DNA from: Amphimedon queenslandica | Taxonomy: Eukaryota > Porifera > Demospongiae > Haplosclerida > Niphatidae | Assembly: GCF_000090795.2 (NCBI RefSeq) | Contig: NW_003546550.1 | Span: 82,761-113,660, forward strand | Direction of reading: 5' to 3' | Length of the DNA stretch: 30,900 bases | In this document: piece after piece, positions 21,130-29,366 of the stretch | How the letters are laid out: the number at the start of each line of letters is the position of its first letter | How positions within the stretch are numbered: position 1 is the stretch's first letter | Translations under genes and position numbers: made by a program | The notes under the pieces: generated by a model | What the model was told of the DNA's origin: nothing | The model's database searches: none | What the model saw: only the letters and a program-made list of their open reading frames with translations

Positions 21130-24100
21130 TATCTCTTTCTGTTGGCAGTGATAAGAGGATGTGTCTCCTGATATCATCATGGGATACTGTGTTGTGCTTC
21201 ATTATAATTATTAGTTAAATGGTTTCTGATGATCTAATATTGTCTACACTTGCCCTGTGTACTCTCTCTTCCTTTGTGATAGCTCATGTACGTGTACTAG
21301 TATACATCATGACCTTGTTCTATACTGTATCCTATTCTTTTAATTGTTATTATTTTATACTGGCTCATCCTTAATAGTACTACAGTATTGCTGGTTCATT
21401 GTAATTTTGGTACTATTGAAATACTGTCCACTGTCCAATATTTATGATAAAATACAACTGAACTCCATTACAACTCCTGGAGTGTGTTAGTATCTTGTGT
21501 TGTTGTTATTGTCATTTCTTATTGTTTTTTGTTCCATCAACAGTAAAACAAGCTCTTATAAACTTGTCCTATTAATATTATTTTGTTTATTATTTTTAAC
21601 TCTTTATTCACACAATAGCAGCTCTATAGTTAGCGTACATGTACTGGTACTTGTTGTTATTATTAGTTTGTGTCTCTTATGTAATACCCTATCAATCCTT
21701 CCTTTGAAATATTCCAAAAATGTACCAAATATTTGAAATATGTGCATAGAGGATGGAGGGGTTTTCCATTTTAGTACATCAATAATTATTATTAATTACA
21801 AGTACATGTACATCTTTATGATCCTCATTATATTGTCATTTGTTACCAAATTGTGCTAACCCCGTTACTAATAGTCTACTAATCATGGCACTATTCTTAA
21901 TTGTATTATTATTGATATGCTATTGGATTAGCTGGTACAGTAACTTTAAGTTGCTTCAAAAAATTTTCTTCAAAATGTACTCCCTTGGACTAGAATCATG
22001 CTACAATGTAACTATCCAGCTGTTTAAATACCCTTTCTAGTGATGAGGCTATCGTGGGTCGTACTATAACATGACAGGAACATGTTTCTGTGGTCAGTGT
22101 CAGTCGTTGTTTGAAAACACGTCTTGTGAGTAATTAATAATTAACTGGTTAGCTCTTCTCTGGCCAATTCTAACACAACAACTGATGATCAATATGAGGT
22201 TCACCGTCTCCTCTCCTCTATAAGCAGCTGGAATTCAAATCATTGCCCTTGATACTGTTTATTGTATTCATAGCTACAAATGGGCTCACTCATAAACACA
22301 TACTCAGTACATGCCCTCGTGATATATCAGTATCACTCACTGAGTGAGTGTGTGTGTGTGTACCTACACTTACATTCCAGCATTCATTGGAGTGTGTGGT
22401 GTTGTGTACGACTGAATGAGATTATATTCTTTGTTTATTATATGAGTACTTGTCACCTCTTTTTATTTATTGTTCCACAGCAGCTGTGTGAAAAGAGAGA
22501 GAGAGAGAGAGATGGGTCAGTGTTCTTGTTGATTCTATTCATGTGATTATTATAAAGTTGTGTCTTTAATAAAGGACACAACACTATCATGACACAGGCT
22601 AGTAGTAATAGTAGCAGCACCTGCTCATTTGAATTTACTATAGTATGTGATCTAATTTCATTATTTGTGTCTGCCAGTATTTTGTGTATTTTAATTTGTT
22701 TTTTATTGGCAGGTCCCGCCTACTAAAGAAGGATACTTATTCAAGAAAGGAGGGTAAGCCATTGTTGTTTGTTGTTGTTTATTGTTGTTTGTTGTTGTTT
22801 ATTGTTAGTAAGAGGAATGACAAACCCTATCAAAGGCGCTGGGTTGTGTTTGATGGTGAAGACTTGAAATATTTCAAAGCAAAAGGAGAGAAAGTTAGAG
22901 TCACAATCCAATATATTGTACATATTAACCTTCCCTGCCTCCTCCTTCTCTCTCTCTCTGTTAGGAATCTGATGCTCGTAATAATGTGAAGTTATCAGAG
23001 ATGATCGACATTAAGAGAGTATCTGATGTATGTCTAATACCATATATAGTGTGTGGATGATAATGATAACCCTTCTCTCCCTGTAGCCCGACCATAACTC
23101 AAGGTTTGATCTGGTGGTTATTAACAGAGTGTTCCAGTTCTATGCTGATAATGATGGTAAGGACTGGCAGCCATTATCAATATATTGAGGAATGTTTATC
23201 TTTTTATTTTATTTGTAGACGAGGCACAACTTTGGGTCAGCGTCTTACATGCTGCAATCAGCAAATATAACGTAATTAAATAAATGAATAAATATTAATT
23301 AATTAATTAATTATATGATAATTGTTCCATTAGCCTCAAGATGAGCAGTCTTGTAAAGTAGGAGGCAACATGAACGAACCTGATAAAGAAGGATTCATCA
23401 TGAAACAAGGACACGGGAGGTTCGCTGGGTTTAGACAAAGGTACGTCAAATGGTACACTGGTATACTGGCAGTGGTACACTGGTACACTGGTGAAATGTG
23501 TTTCTTAATAGATATGTGGCACTGAAAGGAGCTAAGTTTGCTTATTACGACAGCAAAGAGGTATGCCCCTGCAATTAGTAATATTAATTAACATTATTGT
23601 TGTTGTTAATGTTAGGATTTTGTTCAAGGGAAGCCAATCCATGTGCTTGATATGAGGCTGGCGATGGTTAAACCTGAAGCAGGTGGAAAGAGCCGATTTA
23701 CAATAACAATGCCAAACCAGAGATCATACATGTAATGAAAGGATGTATTAATTAATTACTTTATTGATTATTATTATTTTAATAGTTTTCAAGCGTCCAA
23801 TGAAGCCAACAGGATGGAATGGATTGAGAAACTGTCCAATGCCATATTGACTGGACTGAACCTGGCACCTGAACAGAAGGAGGGAAAGAAAGGAGTGAGG
23901 GCAGCTGTAAGTGATGAATATTAATAACTATTAATAACTACCCCATACCATATTGTATCTATTTATAGGATATACTGGAAAGGATACAGAAGAATCCTTC
24001 CAATAAGAAATGTGCCGACTGTGGTGATGAAGGTATCATTAACCTAATGTTAATAATAATATTAATGAATATCATTAGATCCATCATGGGGTGTGGTCAA

Positions 24101-24231
24101 TAGAGGTATCATGGTCTGTATTGAGTGCTCAGGAGTCCATAGAGCAATGGGAGTTCATATATCTAAAGTTAGGTCTGTCGAACTGGACACTGAGATATGG
24201 ACCGACACACTTATCAACGTAAGAAGAATTA

Positions 24232-24329
<98 letters not shown>

Positions 24330-27300
24330 TCCAGTTGATGGTCACTATTGGTAATTATTCTGCAAACTTGTTTTGGGAGAGACACTTCAAAGGTGAGAGG
24401 ATACCGACTGATTGTCCTAGAGAGATTCGTGAGTCCTTCATTCGCTCAAAGTACGAGAGCAAGTCCTGGGTACCTGATAATGCACTGGCCGACCAGGAGG
24501 AGCTGAATATGGTGGGTGGAGCAGTAGGTGTGGTCTGTATCACGTGATTATTTGCGTAGGCGTTGTGTTCGGCAGTGATTGATGATGACCTGATGTTAAC
24601 TACAGAATTACTTGTTAAAGGAGCTAACGTAAATTAATATTTATTTATTTATTTATTTATTTTATTTATTATTATAGCCTTGTTGTAATGTTAAAGATAG
24701 TTCTGATCCTGAACTAAACACACGTAAGCTAATGATACTCTTCCCTGTACTATAGCCCATGGTTTTTTCCAAAAAATGGCTCCGAAATCACCTCCAATTT
24801 TTATTACATTTTCTGATGCATATTGATGTCCTTATGCTGTGTAGCAAGTTTGAGCTGATTCCGACTTCAATTTTTCAAGTTACGGCCATTTTTAAAAAAA
24901 TGGGCCAAAATCTGAAAAAATCCCTGTACTATAGCCCATGGTTTTTTCCAAAAAAATGGCTCCGAAATCACCCCCAATTTTTATTACATTTTCTGATGCA
25001 TATTGATGTCCTTATGCTGTGTAGCAACTTTGAGCTGATTCCGACTCTATTTTTTTGAGTAATGGCCATTTTTAAAATAGGCGTACTATAGCCCATCATT
25101 CATCATTCATCATTGTTGTTATTATTATTGTTGTTGTTATTATTATTGTTGTTGTTATTATTATTATTGTTGTTATTATTATTATTGTTGTTTTTTTTCT
25201 CTTCAGCTCTTGCTATAGCAAGGTCCAATAGTCAGCCATTACAAGTTGAACTGTTGGAACAAAATGGAGCACTAGTTGACATTAATAATGATGTAAGAAA
25301 CATTATTTGATAATATTAATTATTAATATTATTTCTTTTAGTCTTCAATACAGACCATTAGTAAAAGAGGGTATCTACATAAAACTGGTTCAGAGAGACT
25401 CGGCTGGAAGAGAAGATACTGCACCATTGACAACTTTAGAGGACTGGAATACTTCAAGACAGACACAGTAAGAGAGAGAGGGAGAGAGACAGACAGAGAG
25501 TAGACAGTGTTAATCTGTTCAATACAATGATTATCTTTTATGGTCAAAGTGACATTAGGCGTGTGCTTGTGAAGGAATGTATCATATTTCTTTACTCATT
25601 CTGCACCAGCTGCTCTCATTCCTTACATTCTCCCCCCCCCATAGGACCCGGAAATATTGGGTAATATTGGAGTAAATGATATCCTGGGGGTCTGCCAGTG
25701 TGAGGATGAAGTCAATGGGCGTGGTCATTGCTTTGAAGTGATCACAGCCGCTAGAGCCTATCTGTTCTCAGCTGATACTGATACTGATATGAGTGATTGG
25801 ATCAGTGTCGTCAGACAGGTAGGAAAGGGTTAAACTAATAAACCACACCCCTCAATTAATGTATTCTATTTCCTTAGGTGATTCCTAATGATGCTGGAGA
25901 CAAACTGGTAATATTAATTAATTAATTAATAATAGTACAGCTCATTATTTATTCATTGGTGTAGGGTTATGATAAAATAGGTTTCTTAAAGAAGAAGTCA
26001 CTGAAGAACGTGGTAAGATACATCACATGACACAGTCTCACATGACAGTTTCACATGACCTCTCTGCTGTTATTAACTGATTGTATCCCATAGACTTGGC
26101 AGAGGCGGTGGTTTGCCCTAAAGGACAGGAAGTTGAGCTACTTCAAGAAAGGACAGGGAGAGGTGACCTCCATTGACCTGAGGACAGTCACTGAACTCAA
26201 GGGACACTCGTCTGACCCTAGCGCTAACCTTGACCAACAGTGCACTGTACATATTGTCACTCATGAGAGGTACATAATAATAATGATAATAATGATAATG
26301 ATAATAATGATAATGATAATACTGTGTGTTGGTTTATTAAGGATTGTATGGACTAGTGGATCAATGTATTTATATCTTCTGTAGGTCGTACACATTGAGA
26401 GCTGATAATCCTAATGAAGCTGACCAGTGGTTACAAGCACTCAAGCAGACTCAGGTAACATATACTAGTGTCATTATAAAGATACTATTACTGTATATTA
26501 ATTCATTATTTAAGATGTCAGTCCAATTGTCAGAGCACCCTGTTATATCCAGTGGCAATATTCCAATCATCGTACACAAGTGTCTTCAGTTTGTTGAGAT
26601 ATCAGGTAAGACATGACCCATCCCTATATGACCTCTGACCTCTCCCCCTCCCCCAGGACTCAAGACCGAGGGATTGTATCGTAAAAGTGGTGAACACTCT
26701 AAGATACGTAAGCTCCTCCTGGCTTTTAATCAGGACCCAAGGGGTGTGGTCATTGACGAGGACAGCTACTCAGTTCATGATGTAACTGGAACACTCAAAC
26801 AGTTCTTCAGGACACTACCTGACCCACTGATGACTCACAAACTGTATCAACCATTTCTACATGCTTCATGTATGAACACGTCCTTTTAATATTTTATTAT
26901 TATTAATAATCTTTAATAATCTTTCCTTTAGCGATGACATCAGGTCATGAGAACCAGATGTACCAGTTACAGTCTCTGATTGATCAGCTGCCTGACGTTA
27001 ACAGAGAAACACTCAAGAGACTAATAGGACACTTATTGAAGTAATTATATACATTCTCATACTCTCATGATTCCATTCCCATGCTTTTATAATTCCATTC
27101 CCATGCTCTCATAATTTCATTTTTATGCTCTTATAATTTTATTCCTATACTCTCATGATTCCATTCCCATACTTTCATAATTCCATTCCCATACTCACAT
27201 AGTTTCATTCCTATATTTTCATAATTCTATTTCTATACTCTCAATTCCATTCCCATACTTTCATAATTCCATTCCCATACTCTTATAATTTTATTCCCAT

Positions 27301-29030
27301 ACTTTCATAATTCCATTCCTATACTCTCATAATTCCATTCCCATGCTCCAGAGTGATCCAGCATGAATCAGATAACAAGATGAGTCAGTCCAATATTATT
27401 AGTTTATTTGGTCCCACTCTCATGACTGTTGATGGAGATGCTGTAAGTCCCACCCACTGACATGCCCCCTTTATTGACCACACCCCTTTAATTAGGTATC
27501 ATTTGAAGACTCAGGTGCCCAGTATGCATGTATCAATCACATGTTGAACTATTACAAGTGGCTGTTTAACGTCAACGAGGATGAGGACAAGAAGGAAGAG
27601 GTTTGGAGAATTGAATTTGAATTTAAATTTAAATTTGAATGTTGTTGTTTTAGGCAATGCAATCAGCTCTGTTAAAGATTCAAGCAGCACAGCAACAGCA
27701 CAAGGTTAGTGGATTAATCTCATTGATTTCTCACTGATATCTCATTGATCAGGAATCAACAATGTTAATGAGTTCAAGCACCAGTTTCCTGATATCAATA
27801 TACGTCACTAATAAAGAGGGTGGGGCTTGTTCTATGAAGATTAATGCTCAGACCACTGCAGCTGAAGTGGTTGAGTTTGTTACTACAACAAAATGTCTAC
27901 CAAAGAGGAACTACGCACTGTTCCTGGTACTGGGTGACGCTGAATCAGGTAATTAATAATAATAATAATAATGAATAGTTAATGAGTCTTTATTATCTCT
28001 GTAGAGCGTCCATTACATTCACTGGAGCTGGTACTAGCAGTACAGAAACCTGATTCTTACTTGTGTATAAAACCTAACACCTTCGCTGATAAATTACTGC
28101 CTTTCGTAAGAGCACAATAATAATAATTATTATGATAATAATAATTAATATGTTCATTACTGATAGGATGGTATTTATAAAGGACAGACAGTGTCCATTC
28201 ATGTACAGGAGAAGAAGAAGTGGAGGAAGTGTCCCTGTAGAGTTAGGGATAACATGTTCCTCATTTATAAAGATGCAAAAGTACAGGAAATTATTTATTT
28301 ATTATTTATTTTATTTTATTTTTAGGCTCATAATGAATTGGCAAGACTAGCTCTATCAGATTTAGATGTGTTTGTTGGAATTGAACAAAAGAGGATTGAC
28401 GTTCGGAACCCTCTGCCAACTCGATACCCATTCTGTCTGCTGGTTCGGTTTGAGGAACAGAACAAGTTCCTCTGTGCTGACTCAGCAGACGATAGACTCC
28501 TCCTCCTGGCTGCCATCATATTTGCTAAAGTATGTGTGGCTAAAATTTTTCCAAAAATGAAAAGGAGATAATTTTCCATTTTTATTACATTTTTCTTATT
28601 TTTAGTTTCCCGATGGTATTCAAACTCCACTGATGCCGGTAAAGACCACACCTACTCATTTCGACAGTAGAAACAGAGGAATTAGCATATTGGTGAGTGG
28701 GTGGAGCTAGCCACACCCATTAATTAATATTATATTTATTAATTGATTAGAATCCAACGCAGTCTTCTCCTCACACGTCGCCCACTCACGGAATGAATTT
28801 ATCAGTCAGTTATAATCCACAGGTAGTTATTAATAGTTATTAATAGTTATTAATAATGGTTATATTAATAAGCAGTTATTAATAGTTATTAATGGTTATT
28901 ATTTTCTATTCCTCAGCCTGTTATTCCAAGAGGTGTGGTCTCCCCCAGTAAGGTTGGTACTCTAGACCACAGTGTCATTTCGGAACTTAAAAAGAGGAAC
29001 AGTTTAAGTCCAGATCATCTTCTTAGTTAG
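13322..29030 (+). CDS. ARAP: ARAP-family Arf GAP/Rho GAP scaffold (SAM-PH2-ArfGAP-ANK-PH2-RhoGAP-RA-PH)
   Basis: Forty-one exons join in phase to about 2,391 aa: 13322-13463, 13555-16148, 16295-16498, 17516-17616, 17674-17695, 17899-17937, 19964-20578, 22713-22753, 22809-22893, 22965-23027, 23087-23156, 23219-23271, 23334-23440, 23512-23560, 23616-23731, 23786-23906, 23969-24032, 24079-24218, 24335-24511, 24560-24628, 24678-24723, 25207-25292, 25342-25467, 25645-25818, 25878-25907, 25965-26012, 26094-26269, 26385-26454, 26515-26605, 26657-26869, 26932-27040, 27352-27442, 27496-27600, 27654-27704, 27753-27948, 28005-28105, 28167-28280, 28326-28529, 28606-28692, 28751-28822, 28917-29030. The domain order is exactly that of ARAP1-3, phosphoinositide-regulated GAPs for Arf and Rho GTPases that act at membranes and actin. 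Human ARAPs are 1,450-1,704 aa; the extra length is an N-terminal Pro/Tyr-rich region of about 900 residues and a 205-residue Ser-rich exon. The start follows a splice acceptor and opens the SAM domain. Confidence 0.95.
13650..16498 (+). other. ARAP Pro-rich/Tyr-motif region (residues about 80-980)
   Basis: The single 2.6 kb exon plus 16295-16498 encode a low-complexity, probably disordered region. SH3-type motifs are spread through it: PPPPPRR, PPPIPRR, PPLPPR, PTLPPR (twice) and PPLPVR; most fit PxxxPR. Tyr motifs cluster from 15171 to about 16315: YEPI, YEPL, YEPM, YEPF, YESI, YEAI (twice), YEVI and YETV, usually followed by Asp or Glu within two to three residues, with YLDM just before and YVNI earlier. 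Formin-like poly-Pro runs also occur. Direct partners are not known; SH2 and SH3 docking is the family-level inference. Confidence 0.85.
16531..17205 (+). repeat. Four tandem ~187 bp units with palindromic GTACTATAGTAC core
   Basis: The landmark gtagaaagtttg recurs at about 16537, 16723, 16911 and 17098. Each unit carries the palindrome gtactatagtac or a variant (16619, 16806, 16994, 17181), followed by agggattttt and attttattacattttc. The array is in the ARAP intron 16499-17515. The units are related to the intronic repeats at 2100, 24740, 29449 and 30150 and are in the sense of the host gene. Confidence 0.9.
18934..18940 (+). promoter_or_regulatory. TATA box of a candidate internal ARAP promoter
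   Basis: TATAAAA lies about 290 bp upstream of the candidate alternative first exon at 19227, between a pyrimidine tract and a stretch without splice sites. The expected start of transcription would be near 18965-18970. Confidence 0.4.
19227..19280 (+). CDS. Candidate alternative first coding exon of ARAP
   Basis: ATG at 19227 opens [18 protein letters not shown] and ends at a strong donor (ACT|GTAAGT) in phase 0. That phase fits both the exon at 19964 and the PH1 exon at 22713. No acceptor precedes it, and a TATA box lies about 290 bp upstream. A transcript from here would lack the SAM and Pro/Tyr-rich region but keep all PH, GAP and RA domains. The acidic, Tyr-containing start echoes the motifs of the long form. 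This is a model from splice phase only. Confidence 0.45.
19964..20578 (+). other. ARAP Ser-rich exon of 205 codons before PH1
   Basis: The frame is open and in phase 0 from the acceptor TTTCTCCAG (ending 19963) to the donor at 20579 (GTGAGT). It reads [16 protein letters not shown], then [20 protein letters not shown], then Ser/Arg/Pro-rich sequence with basic patches. I recognise no domain. An in-frame ATG at 20012 could also start a shorter form. It can be skipped without changing the frame. Confidence 0.7.
20579..22712 (+). other. Large 2.1 kb ARAP intron before PH1
   Basis: By far longer than the neighbouring introns. It contains a (TC)n microsatellite at about 21090-21127, GTACATGTAC palindromes at 21059, 21635 and 21802, and no coding signal that I trust. 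Short frames at 21497-21736, 21840-22040 and 22280-22546 are AT-rich and hydrophobic by composition. It may hold regulatory elements. Confidence 0.6.
22713..23906 (+). other. ARAP PH1 and PH2 domains (residues about 1240-1474)
   Basis: Exons from 22713 to 23271 read [14 protein letters not shown], then [19 protein letters not shown], ending [15 protein letters not shown]: the beta1-beta2 start, the RWVVF strand and the closing Trp helix of a PH fold. Exons 23334-23906 repeat the plan: [20 protein letters not shown], then [16 protein letters not shown], ending [10 protein letters not shown]. In ARAPs these domains bind PI(3,4,5)P3; KKGG and KQGHGRF are the basic loop positions. Confidence 0.9.
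23969..24511 (+). other. ARAP ArfGAP zinc-finger domain (residues about 1475-1601)
   Basis: The C4 zinc finger is complete: CADC, a 16-residue spacer with [10 protein letters not shown], then CIEC. It is followed by [20 protein letters not shown], containing the catalytic Arg of [20 protein letters not shown] and [13 protein letters not shown] close the domain. All residues needed for Arf GTP hydrolysis stimulation appear intact. Confidence 0.95.
24219..24334. repeat. (TTA)n microsatellite filling an ArfGAP intron
   Basis: About 100 bp of uninterrupted or nearly uninterrupted tta repeats (24226-24328) occupy most of the 116 bp intron, beginning a few bases after the donor and ending next to the TTCTCCAG acceptor. 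Confidence 0.95.
24740..25096 (+). repeat. Two tandem units of the ~180 bp intronic repeat
   Basis: Two units 180 bp apart (gtagcaa landmark at 24841 and 25021) lie in the ARAP intron 24724-25206. Each reads cctgtactatagcccatggt, a ttttttcc block, ttattacattttctgatgca, then gagctgattccgact. A third partial start (gtactatagcccat) is at 25083. The units are in the sense of the gene and nearly identical to the copies at 2100 and 30150. Confidence 0.9.
25100..25196. repeat. (ATT/GTT)n trinucleotide repeat
   Basis: Mixed attatt and gttgtt trinucleotides run directly into the polypyrimidine tract and acceptor (TCTCTTCAG) of the exon at 25207, right behind the tandem repeat units. Confidence 0.9.
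25342..26454 (+). other. ARAP PH3 and PH4 domains (residues about 1669-1876)
   Basis: PH3 (25342-25818) begins [20 protein letters not shown] and closes with [10 protein letters not shown]4 (25965-26454) begins [20 protein letters not shown], continues [20 protein letters not shown] and closes with [11 protein letters not shown]. The position between the ankyrin-like and RhoGAP parts is as in ARAP1-3. Confidence 0.9.
26515..27600 (+). other. ARAP RhoGAP domain (residues about 1877-2079)
   Basis: Five exons encode [20 protein letters not shown], then [54 protein letters not shown], and [11 protein letters not shown]. The arginine finger (R of GLYRKSG), the LPxPL motif of helix B and the N-x-x-x-x-FGPTL motif are all present, so Rho GAP activity is expected. 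Confidence 0.95.
27055..27346. repeat. ~22 bp minisatellite in a RhoGAP intron
   Basis: About a dozen imperfect copies of cattcccatactctcataat plus tc fill nearly the whole intron 27041-27351. The last copy (ccatgctccag) supplies the splice acceptor of the exon at 27352. Confidence 0.9.
27753..28105 (+). other. ARAP Ras-association (RA) domain (residues about 2097-2195)
   Basis: The exons read [20 protein letters not shown], then [20 protein letters not shown], and [20 protein letters not shown]. This is the beta-hairpin, helix and 'ERPL...VL' pattern of RA domains; in ARAP3 the RA domain binds Rap1-GTP. Confidence 0.85.
28167..29030 (+). other. ARAP PH5 domain and C-terminal tail (residues about 2196-2391)
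   Basis: Exons 28167-28529 encode the last PH domain: [20 protein letters not shown], then [20 protein letters not shown], ending [12 protein letters not shown]. The tail exons 28606-29030 are Ser/Thr/Pro-rich and end [14 protein letters not shown] before TAG at 29028-29030. Confidence 0.88.
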
Positions 29031-29366
29031 CATTTATAATTATTATATTTATTGAAATAATTACTGATTTTTAATTTATTATTGTTATTATTTTATTGTT
29101 GTTTTGATTTTAATTTGTTTGTTTGTTGAGGATAATGTTCTATTTTATTCTAATCACTTATTATGACTAACATGGAGTGGTGAAAGGGTTAAAATAGAAA
29201 TTGTTACTTTAAAAAATGCAAGACATGTGGCTATACAAATTTCATTTCGCCAATCACCAAAATTTAGCAGTTTACCAAATTTAATTCCCTTCAATAATCA
29301 CTCAAGCTTCAACACTTATAGTTACTCGTTTTTAATAAAAAATTAATTATTATAAAAGTACAAAAG
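29031..29366. other. 3' untranslated region shared by two convergent genes
   Basis: AT-rich sequence without coding frames between the ARAP stop and the last exon of the death-domain gene. TTTAATAAA at 29331-29339 reads AATAAA on the plus strand (29334-29339) and ATTAAA on the minus strand (29336-29331). It is a candidate poly(A) signal for both. Confidence 0.55.

Larger units (their letters stand above)
24560..25292 (+). other. ARAP ankyrin-like repeats (residues about 1602-1668)
   Basis: Exons 24560-24628, 24678-24723 and 25207-25292 encode [20 protein letters not shown], then [20 protein letters not shown] and GALVDINND. These match the A-x-x-G-x-x-x-V-x-x-L-L-x-x-G-A ankyrin plan, at the place where ARAPs carry ankyrin repeats after the ArfGAP. 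Confidence 0.8.

Noticed and set aside
24093-24547. Frames encoding poly-Leu, poly-Ile or poly-Asn tracts
   Set aside because: They are translations of the (TTA)n intron between two ArfGAP exons in three frames; real coding is only the flanking exons.
27055-27346. CRISPR-like regular repeat array
   Set aside because: Units are contiguous without spacers, imperfect, and lie in an intron of a eukaryotic gene: a minisatellite.
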